Below, piece after piece: positions 44,892 to 56,633 of a stretch of 64,000 bases of DNA. A model generated the notes under the pieces. That model searched no databases, had not been told where the DNA came from, and saw nothing but the letters and a program-made list of their open reading frames with translations. The number at the start of each line of letters is the position of its first letter. The stretch's first letter is position 1. A program made the translations under genes and the position numbers. This stretch comes from Entoloma clypeatum (taxonomy: Eukaryota; Basidiomycota; Agaricomycetes; Agaricales; Entolomataceae): positions 1,674,001 through 1,738,000 of the forward strand of contig OY751494.1 in NCBI GenBank assembly GCA_963565915.1, given 5' to 3'.

Positions 44892-46383
44892 ATGCCCTTC
44901 CATACTCCTCTTATGGACCTCGCTCGTCGACCAATTCTTGCTGCACAGTATAGAAACTCCCAATCGAGCGATGAGACGGAATTGAAAGTGTGTCATAATC
45001 AGACATATTCGTGTTCGATTCTCATCAAGTCCAATAAAATAGCCAACGTCTACTATCCGGCAACGAAGATTATCTTCAGTGTTTCAGCGACTTCCCACAG
45101 AGCTTCAAATTGCAATATTCGCTCATTGTCTTCCTGTTCACCCTAGCTTGAACCCGAAGGACCCCCCTGTCCTCTTTTGTCAAGTTTCTCGACATTGGAG
45201 AAATGTAACGCTCATGGCTTCTCAACTTTGGGTGTATGTCCGCATGGATATCCCAGGACCTGGTGCTGCGGATGTTACAGGGAACCAGAACCGCTTGGCC
45301 TTGCTGACGCTCTGGCTAGCACGTTCGAGACAATATCCTTTGTCTATTCAAATAACACATGACCCCTCAGGTCAACTCCCGGACTATAGGTCTGCGCAAC
45401 TCATAGCAGCTTTGATTCCCCATGCCCATCGTTGGAAGAACATCCACCTGGTTATCCCGGGTCGAGCCTGTGAACTTTTGCAGGACTTCGCGCCAAACAA
45501 GTTCCCAGCTTTGAAGTCCGTTATTATCGATATGAGGGGACTGGGAGGCCGTGTCGAATCTTTCAATGTTCTGGCCTTGGCATTGCCTTGGGGTCAACTG
45601 ACAGTTCTCGATCTCCATTTAGATGCCACTTGTCTCCTCGCGTTGGATGAGTTCCTAACTGTTTTAACTCAATGTGTCATCCTCTCGAAATGCACTTTTA
45701 ACGCCAACTGCGCATTCAACCTGTCCAGCAGATCACCAAGGAAGCTATCCCTCCCTCAACTCAAACACTTGTGTTTGACCTTGCAATCGCCTGAGGAAAA
45801 TGTCACCAAGACTGCGGAATCATCTGCGGTGTCCTTTCTGGAACAACTTCAATTTTCGAAATTGGGGACATTCAGACTCGACTGGCTCGTCAAACAAGAT
45901 GGCGATTCTGATGATCGTTGGGCCCAAGTTCACACGCGTTTCACATCCATCCTTGGTGACTTGAGTCACTCCCTTCAATCCTTCACTCTCTCCTATCTTC
46001 CGCTTTCAGAAGCTCATCTGTTGGATTGCCTTCCCCACCTACGAAACCTTGCCCATCTACAGCTGCGTTTCTCTCTGGCGGATAGAGAGCACGATCCAAT
46101 TACCGATGGGTTTCTTACCGCATGTGCTCAAGGATCAGAAGAGGCAGTCCCAATCTTGCCACGTCTGGAAACTATACGTCTACAGTGCGCCGGCGCCGGC
46201 TGTACAACTGCAGGCATCAGACAGTTTATCCTGTCCAGGTGGTCTCCGGGAAGCACAAACACACGCCTCAAAACATTTCACTTCACTTCCATGAGCCCAG
46301 TTTCAACCGACTCGAACGAAATGTCTGCCGCCTGGTTGAAAGCAGGCCTAGATATCATGATCGATCAAGTAGTTGTGCATTAG
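44892..46383 (+). CDS. F-box protein (Agaricomycete F-box/LRR-like)
   Basis: Two exons (44892-44987, 45043-46383) give 478 residues. The F-box is near residues 45-85: FQRLPTELQIAIFAHCLP, followed by LFCQVSRHWRNVTLMASQLW. The rest has leucine-rich spacing (ALKSVIIDMRGLGGRVESFN, LTVLDLHLDATCLLALDEFL, LPQLKHLCLTLQSP, HLRNLAHLQLRFSLADRE), as in the large F-box families of mushrooms. It would connect substrates to an SCF ubiquitin ligase through Skp1; the substrate is unknown. The start joins in phase 0 through a 55-bp intron and gives a short helical N-terminus. It is convergent with Nop9, 73 bp apart. Confidence 0.85.
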
Positions 46384-46456
46384 TTGAGCTCCGGTGATAC
46401 AATATACTGTCTTGGTTCAGATTGCGGAATGAAACGTTGTGTGGAATGAACAGAAG

Positions 46457-49347
46457 TTACTTCCCTCCTCGCTTTCTACGCACATTCTCAGCTTTAGGAG
46501 CAACACGAATAGCACCGAGCACATCCTGAAGTCCATTTAATGCTTTTTTCGATGTTGACATCTTGTCCTCCACCACTGTCGACGGGACTGCAGATCCAAC
46601 ATCGTCGAGGGCAGCCTTCTTTATCTTTTTAATATGAGTGCTGTTGAATACCACATCAATCGCATCCTCAGGCTGAGGTTTTCGTTTTCGCTTGGTCGGT
46701 GGAGGAGAGGGTGGTGTGGCAGCGGCTGACGTGGGGTTCGCCGCAGGCACGACTGGTTTGTTTGCGTGTTCTTGAAGACGTTTGCGGTCCGCCTGCATCG
46801 TCCTCCAATCATCGGGTCGCCGTTGAAGCAAATGCAGATTCAGATTCCGGGCAAAGAATTTGCCATAATACGACCCGGCAAGAGACTGTTCCTGAGACAC
46901 AAGACTGCGCGCAATTTTTTCCTAAAGATATGTTAACTTAGTTTCGCGACTTGCCAGGAAAAGAGCCTGAACCTTGAGATAAGTATCCGCAAATGACCAA
47001 CAACGGTCCCCAATGCGACTACCCAGACGATCATGCACAAGGGCATGGTAATGTCCGATAAAATCCATGACGAACTGACGCTTTGTTTTCAACGGTATAG
47101 TAGGAGATTCCAAGAGGACATCATAAACCCGGGAACTACTGGCGTCATGTGCGAGCTTCATTCGTTCTTCGATTGACAAAGAGTTGATACTGTGGGGAGC
47201 ATTTCGCTTACTTGCATCTGACACTTCACATTGACATACCTTGCGGTAACAACCTGGTTATAGGGATCTGAAAGTCGAAGCAACGACTGCAATAAAATGG
47301 AGCCTTGGACTTTCGGTTCCATCACATTATTCGTTCCCATCCGGCTACGTTGCCTTGTAGCCTGTTGTTCTTCGGATACAAGGCTGCTTGTCGCAAGCGC
47401 GGTTTTGTATTCCTGAAACAAATGTTGGGAATGGGAGACACTGAGGAATGTTGAGTGTACCTGGAGGGGAAGGAGACAAAGTACACATGGTACTAATAGA
47501 GCGCGATCCTCTGGTGTCAAGAGATCAAATGCAGAATAGACAGCCTGAGGATGATAGCTGATCAACCTTCGTTGAAAGGATCTGCTGAAGAATCTACCTG
47601 GCTGATCTCTGATTCGGAGGCATGAAGCGCTGCACACCGGTCAATCATAGCCCGCAATACACCAGTTCGTGAAGACCCTGTTGCGACCAAGGCTATTTAC
47701 ATTTTTGTCATAACAGGACACAGCAAAAATCTTACTGATCATCTTTGACCAGGATTTATCCAGCTCCGCGCAAGCAGCAGACAGTTGTTCCACTGAGACT
47801 CTTTCTAGTGCTTTCGCTAAAACGAAATTGGCAACTGGATGAACGGCAAGCCTGGCCAATTTTCCATTGAAGTATATCAACCAAAGGGCGGCAAATGCAT
47901 TCTCGGGGACTTTGCATACAATGGTTTCAAGAAGATGCGAGGACGTCGGGTCGCGAAGAAGAGTATTGAGGTAGTCTGAGGGCTGGAGGTCTGGATTGGG
48001 ACCATTGTCTGAGAAAATTAATCAACATATCAAAGAGGTAAAAAAAAAAAAGTGTGAAACGTACGACATGCAGTGATTATACCAATTGTTACTCTGTCCA
48101 TAAGAGAACCTGCCTCGCTGGTTATGTCATGATCTGCCTCGACCTCCAATAGTATCTGCAGATAATAAGTCCCCCGAAATCTGAGCCCAGTCATTATGCA
48201 CACCTGTAAGCCTGGGCTAGCAACCTTATTGGCGGCTAATGCCCTAACCTCATTTTCATCCAGTTTAGCCCGCACAACCTCTACAAATCGACGCGCGAGC
48301 TCCCGGAACTCGGGCGGCGTGAATGTTGGCGGTGGTTCCTGCACTTTCCCTTTCTCATTCCCAAAAAGCGACCTCATTTGACCCTGCTTTGCTTTCCAAG
48401 CAGCACTTTTCTTGGAACGCAAGGGATTGTTTCCACTGTCATTTGAAGGAGAGACATTGGGCGAAAGAAGACACAGTAATGCCCGAAGGACGTGAGATGC
48501 GAACGGATCCAAGATCAATGATGAAAATGCAGGAAGGAGTTCCTATAAGGAAAAGGGTAAGAGAAACATTTGAGGAAGAGGTATATATGAGGACCTCAGC
48601 TGCGTCGATAATTAGCTGTGTCAAGGTTCTGAGTTCACCTCGTTCTGAAGCCTCTGGTACGTTGGGAAAAATGCCGCGAGCCTGTGTAACAATTTGATGA
48701 GTAAAGAGATCCAAGAAAGATTATAGGCAAACCTCTCTTGAGATAGTTTCTTTAGCTACTGTGAAGAAGGTCTGGCACACATGTGATGCAAAACGATGTC
48801 GGACAAGACGTTCAAAGCTGATATGACAAAATGAGAAACTCTCCTCAAGACAGGTCGGGTAGCAACTCACGAACCAGCCAAACTATCCATAAAAACTCTG
48901 CGAACAAAATCGTCCATCGAGTAAGCCATCCTCTCCAGGATAACGGAGCAATCGGGGTCGGTCGCAAGTTGAAGTTCTTTGCCTCCCATTTCTGTCAATG
49001 CAGCAACAAAAAACAGATGACGTTCTGGAGCGACCATGAGATGGAGGGTTCAAGAAAGTGCATGAAAGTCACATACGTTCATTCGGGTCTACATCATCTG
49101 AACCTGCGTCTTCCGGCTGTGCGTCTTGCCAGTCCCGTATCTGGACATCGACGGTGCGGAAGTATGCCTTGACATCTGGGTCCACGAATCCAAAAGGTGC
49201 CTCGGGATTGATCTCAACAGGTTCGGAAGGGGCAGAGCGTATCCACGATGGTTCTCCGGTAGGAAGTTGCTCTGGTAGAGGTAGGTCCTCGTCGTCGAGA
49301 ATCTTCTTCTTGTTTTTCTTTCCTCTCTTGCGGTTTTCTCTGGGCAT
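46457..49347 (-). CDS. NOP9: Nucleolar pre-rRNA-binding protein Nop9
   Basis: Pumilio-repeat protein needed for 20S pre-rRNA processing and 40S export. It is a many-exon gene. The N-terminus is basic ([20 protein letters not shown]), then [23 protein letters not shown]-like repeats run through the middle: [112 protein letters not shown] and [20 protein letters not shown]. The C-terminus is basic and nucleolar-like ([23 protein letters not shown]). The ATG lies only 65 bp downstream of the stop of the next gene on the same strand. Confidence 0.92.
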
Positions 49348-49412
49348 TGGTGAATACTGACTTCTTGCCAAACAAAACCAACTACATACTGTATAGAATA
49401 ATGTTCGGAATA

Positions 49413-51152
49413 TCAATGCTTCACATCTCCCTCAGAACATTCATCAAGGAATTCCATAAGCACATCCCACCAACCTCCGCCCTCCTTCCCTTTATATTCA
49501 CCGATGTCATCCCCCCATCCTCTCAACGCACCTGCTAGACGTCTCACAACTCCAGGCTCGTCCTTGAAATGCTCTACAGGTGTTAGGTACGTCCTGATGG
49601 TGAAAGCGATAGCACCTGTGTGCGGCAGGCGGCGCAGAGTTTGACGTTCCGTGCGGAGTCGGATAAGCGACGGCGTGGGCTGGGGACGGGCCGGTTGATG
49701 GGCTGGATGTGTTTTACTGAAGCTGTCTTCCGGTCCATGGCTACTTTCCGCCCAAGCCAGCCCCTCTGGATCCAGATCCCCGGTTGCCGGTGGCGGTTTG
49801 ACGACCTGAAAGAAATAGTTATTGCGTGCTACGGGCTTGTCTACTGCCATTTTCTGGAAGAAGCGTTCCATGCTCATCTGCAATTTCTCCTTGTCTGGCC
49901 AAACGGTGAAGTAAGCAAAAACAAAGGAGACAATATTCAAGATAGACATACATCTGGGAACATTCCCGGAAATGTGTATTTCATCAAGGGAAAGGCCAAT
50001 TTTATCTTGGATCCGCCAGAATCCTGCTCCCCGTCAATGTCGTCAGACGATACATCAAAAATTGCGATATACTCACCTGGAACTAAAATTGCACCTGCTT
50101 GGAAGTAATACTTGCCGTCTGTGCCTATATGAGTGATTTCAATGGTAAATATACACAAGATCAGACCAGAAGAGACGCACCTTCCACCATGATCGCCAGG
50201 TCTTCCTGAATTCTGAAATGTGGGATCAATTCTATGCGACGCAATGCGGCAGCACATGGCGCACAACAGCGAGGCAACCTCCAAGGCTCGTACAGGTGCG
50301 TCTTGACCATCGTTGGCGTCAATCGGTAAGTCATAGGACTCTGCAAGTGGCAAAATCTTAACTGTCTTGATGGGAGGTGCTCCATACCATCCAGTATACA
50401 GAGCCGATTCTTGCCGAACAACTTCGAAAGTTGCAGGGAATCTCCGCGACAGGTACTCTGCGAGTTCATGAACAAGCTCGATGGCTTGTGGTAGATATAC
50501 CTTAGTCCCCTGTCTGGGAATAGAAGTGGAAAACCTACAGGCCGCTGCCCCAGACTGCACTAATCTTGGATTGTCAGGAAGTACCCGGATGAGGCTGCTT
50601 CCCCGCGTACGAATCCGATGGCTACGGATGCGATGATATGCCTCATATTCATTGTCGATCTGTGGTATACATGATAGCCGAACGAAATATGTTATTGAAA
50701 CCCCTACCTCGATCCATTCGTCCCAATCCATGGAACGTATGCCCATAGTAACACTGGCAGAAAGGGTCAAAGCCGCCCTGGAAAGTGGTTTGTTGAGGCA
50801 CTGACTGGTACTCTCCCGCACGAAATGGACGATACGGTATTGGGTGCATTTCCAACGGATTGGAAGAGCATGGAGTGATAGAGGGATAGTTGAATTGTAT
50901 GGGTTCCCATACTTCACATCGTGCAGCTTGTGATCAGTAAATAGTAAGGCAGGCATGTTCTGAACTTGCCATGAACTTACTTCCAGAGCTGTGGTTCTTG
51001 GTGTTATCGGTGTTCATGGCCTGTCGGGGAGCACTAATTCTAGGAGCATGATTTCGTCGTAAAAGATATATGAGCGAGACTGCGGCCACTAGGATGTGGA
51101 AGGGTAGGAGGGAACCCAGTGTTGGGTTCCAATCGCGGAAACTGTCGAGCAT
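49413..51152 (-). CDS. Haem-dependent oxidative N-demethylase-like protein (HODM/DUF3445)
   Basis: Multi-exon gene. The N-terminus has one membrane segment ([20 protein letters not shown]). Joined exons then give [189 protein letters not shown]. These match the fungal family related to the alpha subunit of haem-dependent oxidative N-demethylase. It probably binds haem and is membrane-anchored. The substrate is not known. Splice sites inside 50200-50700 were placed by family sense. Confidence 0.85.
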
Positions 51153-51526
51153 AATGATGGCAATAGTCACGACTTGATGTCGGACTTGGTATACTGTAAC
51201 TGGTGGATTTGACGGGAGTCTAATGGGATCGCAAGAGCTCGATGACGACTTGACTCACCTGCTAGGTCTCATCGTAGTACAATATGTCGTTAGAAAGCTT
51301 GTCGACGGCTTATATCGTGTGGCTTACTTGTTAAATAAATCAGATGGGACATAGCACTCGTACTTGCCAGTGAAGTACGAAGAGACTGTCAAGAAACGAA
51401 TCAAGCCGATCTCCGAAACTCAATGACAGTTTGATGTCAAGATAATATATTGATAAAATATCAAAAATTCGTCTGATACCATCCAGATGATAACAAGACA
51501 CCAACTCATTGACGTTATCATTGTAA
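51153..51526. other. Spacer upstream of the HODM-like gene
   Basis: About 374 bp between the start of the HODM-like gene (-) and the stop of the beta-galactosidase (-). It should hold the former's promoter. No element or frame is recognised. Confidence 0.35.
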
Positions 51527-54500
51527 TCAATACGCTCCTTGACGAGCGACCCAGGGAGGCATTGGTTGGTTTACAACATTTGGCATGGTGCTCTCCACCT
51601 TTGCCGTGAGTTGCAGGTCCAATGAATTGAGTTTTGCACCTGCTTGGACCGCCCAAAGTGACACGGCGAGCGTGTTGTGGCCATTATAATTAAGGATTCC
51701 TTGTGCTACAGACAACATGAGCAATGAGCTCAGGCATGAACACAGTGAAGCATATATACTCACGAACGGGGAATACTTTCTGGGGACCAATGTTGTTTAC
51801 TAATGACGCAAAATTAGTTTCAGAAAGTCTGCCAATATAGCTTGGAACCTACCATATTTGCCAAATTGATACCCATTGACGTAGAACTGTCATAACAATG
51901 TGACTGTATGAAGCTAAGAAAACATCGAGTTTGAGACGATATACCTGAGAGCGATAGAAAGGGTTTGTTGTCGAATTCGAAACAACGATAGCCAAGGGAT
52001 AATCAACGCCAGAGGGTATGCTCAGATCAAAGGTAGTTCTAGAATCCGGGATCAATGCTCCAAACGACTGAAATGACATGGGTAAATACCGATAAAAGCT
52101 GACACCAGCATTGAAGATTCCAGTAGTGGGGCTTCCAGTAGCCCAGTCAGAGTCATCAAACCCGGGAAGGTGCCATCCTGTGAATGAAATACAGTCGAAC
52201 CTCATATACATATAAAACGAGACCGACGCTGACCTTGACGCTCGCCATACAACCCGCCTTCGTTCAATGCACCACGTTCTGTATCAACAGTCTGACAAGG
52301 ACCTCGTTGAAAGGGGGTTCCAGAGAGGGGAAACACGTACGCTTTCACCCCCAAGGTTTCCGGTTACTTTCCACACACTCACTGTGGGCACCTGACTCCC
52401 AACGAAGGAGTAACTGGTGATACCCCTCGGAGACTTGAAAGTTTCACTCGCCGCTACCCAATCTTCGTCATACCCCATATGGTCTTGCAAAATCGTCAAA
52501 ACATGCGGGGATGCCGCAACCAACAATGAGGGGAACTTGAAAGTGCCTCGGTAGGCAGTATGAACAGCATCACCCACCCAGGAACCGATGTATGTCGAGT
52601 CCAACCAAACGGAATAACCAAATGCAGAACCACCAGCAACATTGGCAATGAAACCGGTCTCTGCACCTGTCGCGTTGAAATGGGCGCGCCATATGATATT
52701 TCCCGTATGGTAGCCATAGTCGCCAGGATAGAGGACGACTGGAGTAGTAGGTTTTGTCGGATTAGCCGTGGCGTTACGATCAGCAACGGTCCATTTGTTG
52801 TCTGAGTAGCTAGGTTGTATTTCCGGGAGACTATTTGCCGTTTTCTAGGTAACGCATATGAGCAACACTCATCACAAATCTCTAATCTTTTCAACCGCAC
52901 CCATCTTAATTGTGACAAAGTTGGGAGGGTAGCCGCAGGTAAGTTGGCTTCCCGTGTCGCTGAAAACGTTCCTTGTGGAGTTACGGTCAAGGAGAGGGGA
53001 GAACCGTTGAATTTCACAGATTTAGAGATAGCAGTGGGAGCAATGATCTCGAATGTCGCGGTGCCATTCAAATCACCTTGAATGGCAAGAGTACTGCCCT
53101 CGATGGCGACCGATCGGAGGAGATAACCTCCCTTCACAATGATCGGGTTTTCCGTACTGTACTGAGAAAAATTGCCAGCCGAAGGAGGATGAAGGACCCA
53201 GAATTGATAGGCATTGGCACGATCTTCGGCAATCAAAGTGGAGCTTTTAATGACGTGGTTGCTTCCACATAACATTAAGACTGACCAAGGACATAGAGGA
53301 GCGTATTGCCGATCTGAACAACCGTTTGACCTGATGTCGTGAATTGAAGAGCGAGGTTATAAGCAGAGAAAAACTTCTGTTTGATTGTTCCTGTGCCAGA
53401 GACGACTTCGGGATTGGGTGCAGTCGAGGTGAACGTGAACGCAGTTTCGTGCAATTCACCAGCGTTTCCATAAACGATAACGATGTCCCTCCCGTCAATG
53501 GTTGCCCTGGTCAATTGTAAAAATCAACTATGTAGACTTGAAAGAATATGGAAGATACCAGGTAAATATCTCCGCAGTGGAGTAGAGAACATGTGTCGAA
53601 CCAGCAGTATAATCAACGACATGGACCTTGGAGTCTTTCCCGTTTAGCGTTAAAGAGCCGCCTAATGCTGGTATCGTGAGATTTCCAATGCTCGTCGATA
53701 TATTCAAAGTGTACGTCCGAAGCGCGTTGGTCGAAGCATCAGTTTGCCTTTCAAACCCATTAGTGATGGAGGCATGGATGCACAACTTGACGGTTGCCAT
53801 ACCTCACGACATAGAATCCTGTTTTGTTGCCAACAACGTCCAAGACTTGTGTAGTCTTCAGCACTGAATTTCCGGTAAATGCACCTTGTGTGTGGCCAAT
53901 GTTTTGGGGGCGTGTTGTCAAATATGCCGGTGAAACTGCCAGGAAGTTTGCCAGTAACTTGAGCTCGTAATATTTTTCTCTCAACGTCCTGTCCTCTGAG
54001 ATGGCTGAGCCCTATAAGAATTAACGAGAGTGTACAAAGAACTTGATTGAATGCAAGATGCTCACATAGTCATAAGATGTATATACACCTTACAACACTT
54101 TTTCAACGAACGAACATGAGATGATGGAAGTGGGCAAGCTACCTGGATGAGCGATCCCTCCTGAAAACCGAAAAATGTCAGTCAGAAAGGATAGCGGCAA
54201 TTTGCCTTACCCCAGTTCGTTCCTCCATAGATCATGTAAAGGTTGAGGTAAGTAGTAGACATGGCAACTTCATTCTTGTAGAAGACTGGGATCAAAAGTT
54301 AGATTGTCGCTTGAGAATCAATCGCGAAGGCGTTACCCCGCTCGAATTCAGGTCCTAAGAGCACTGCGCAGTCATCGTATCCAGTGCCGCCCCTTTATTA
54401 CTTGTGGTAAGACTTCGCGAAATCTTGGGAGAGGTTTTGAGCCATACCAGCCGTCGAATGCACCTCCTTGGAATTCGTAAACAGCATTGAGGTCTTCTGG

Positions 54501-55773
54501 GTTGTACTGCTCATGCGCGGACCAGGACGATCTTCCATGCGAACCAGTCAGAAACTGTTGAGATAGCATGTTAGAGAAAAAGAAGACATACTCTGGAACA
54601 GAGTTCGATCCCCATGTGTCAGGATGAGAGCAGTCAAAACCGTTGGGATAAGAGTCATAACCTGGGCCAATGGTATAAACACACAGTGATAGAACATGGT
54701 TGTTCTTTACCCCAGATGTCGACACTCAAGTAATGACCTCCAGCCCACGCATCATTATGTATAGTCGGGACAGTTATTCCAGCCTTTCGCTATAAAAGAC
54801 GGTAAGATCAGGCAAGTTGGAATACGGGCGATTTCAGCTGACCAAAGACTGAAGTAGGTCCTTCTCATAAACGAAGTCTTCGGTATATGGTGATTGGAAT
54901 CCGCTGTACTCATTCTCGGACTGTTGACGGATACCGTGAGGGACTTCTTTACAGAGGCAGGTGCCCCACCTGAACAAGGATGATTGGCCCTCCTTTGGTT
55001 ATCTCATTGGCAGCAATTTTTGACCCGACTTCTTGGATATAATGAGCGTATGCGTCGAGATATGTGGTATTTGATGTTCTCCAAATTCCAGGTGTGTAGG
55101 TTCCCCATCCGGGGAACCCTCCTGCAGTGGTCTCGGCATTGATGTAAGGTCTGGAAGAAAAGCGTCAGTCAGCGGACAAGGTCTGACACGAAGATGAATG
55201 GTCCTTACCCTGGGCGTGCGATTAGATAGATGCCGGCCGCTTTCGCAGCATCGAAGAAAGGTTGGAGGTCGCGGAACCCTTCGAATGAGATTTCTCCCCG
55301 TTTGGGTTCGAGAATGCCCCAAAAGACATAAAACGAAACTGCATTGAACCCCAAAGCCCTGACCTGAAGAATCAATATGGTCCTATCACTTCAGGAGGAC
55401 AGACATACTCACTTGACCTTCTGAAAAATATCGAGGTGGAGGCTTTGTACTGGCATGCTATTTACGTTTCAGAGTTTTGCGAGGTCTTCGGAAGTTCAAA
55501 CATCTAAACACACCGATATGGGTGAATTTCACCGCTGAAAACCATGAGACGGTTGCCATTGATCATGAGAGAGTACTGATCCCATGTCACCTATACAATA
55601 GATGAGTTAACTGGTGCTAACTTCGTGGCCCGCAGAGTACTCACAATGTCTTGCAAACCATCGTTTGCTCGAGGTAGAAGAGGAGGGCTTTTATGAACAA
55701 AGCCTCGGCGTGATTTTGCAAAAGTGGATGTGGCACATAAGAGTGCCGTTAGCGTGGAGAAAGCGACCTTCAT
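51527..55773 (-). CDS. lacA: Secreted GH35 beta-galactosidase (LacA type)
   Basis: It hydrolyses terminal beta-galactosides of plant-wall galactans and lactose. About 18 or more short exons, joined product around 1000 residues, normal for fungal GH35. A signal peptide is clear ([20 protein letters not shown]). The catalytic domain starts [20 protein letters not shown] and continues [40 protein letters not shown]. The acid/base site is [15 protein letters not shown], split by an intron, and the nucleophile region is [20 protein letters not shown]. Later segments carry the domain-2 to domain-5 beta-rich parts ([77 protein letters not shown]). It is divergent from hexokinase. Confidence 0.95.
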
Positions 55774-56633
55774 GTCTTCTTGGATTTTCCTCGCGCAACA
55801 AAGTCTCTTAAATACGCGAGCCAGAATACTCTCCAACGTCAGCTGAGAGGCGTCGGGTGCAGTAAACGTAAACTTGAGTTGCGTGACTAGGCGAAACGAA
55901 GGAAGCACATGAAAGAACAACCAAAAACATCTCAACGAGATGATGGATAAGCGTGAGGGAGGATCAAGGTTAGCCCAGTGCGGGATGACTGTACCGGCCT
56001 TTGGTCGCAATTTGGAAAACTGAAGGGGAAATAGGCAGAAAAGGGCCAGCTAGGATGCTTCGTGGAACTTGGACCAGCGTGTCACATGAGCGCGTCCGCA
56101 TTTCCAGAGTGATACTCTGCACAGAGTGGGAGATCACCAGTCGAACATACGGGCCGTGAATCTTGTATTCTGCTACCTGAAACGGCCCGTTCTTTACGAG
56201 GATTTGTGACGCGAAATGAAGCTGCCACATAATCAGGACAGAATTCACAAGACGCTCCAACCGATGATCGCAGTCCTTCTGCTCCGAAGGTAGTAAAAAC
56301 TTTGATTTTAAAAGGCTGCTATTTTGATTAACCCTTGCTGCGCGATCTGGTGTCTTGTCTCGGGGATGGTCGATGATGCCCCGAACACTGAGTATTGAAA
56401 GCCAGGTGGGGACCCGGAAGGACTCGGGGCCCTATCTGATCATGGCACCTTTGAAGTCTCTAGAAATCGTCCTGCGCCGATGCTATCGATCTGAGAGTCG
56501 GGTAAAACACGCATGTCCTGCCAGTTCATAATGTGCTGAGAGTTGGTTTCTCAAAATGGAAATGACGTTTGATCATGAACTTGGCACAGCGGCGATAACC
56601 TGAAACTCTCTGTAATCGAGTCACTCAGCTGCT
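55774..56633. promoter_or_regulatory. Divergent promoter of beta-galactosidase (-) and hexokinase (+)
   Basis: The 860-bp region separates the two ATGs. It has one hexamer fitting the CreA/Mig1 pattern SYGGRG (GTGGGG near 56406), which could mediate glucose repression, but one match in this length is expected by chance. No TATA box is evident near either ATG. No coding frame is convincing. Confidence 0.4.

Noticed and set aside
52284..53275. Several long plus- and minus-strand open frames inside the beta-galactosidase
   Set aside because: They are shadows of GH35 exons in other frames and show no independent family features.
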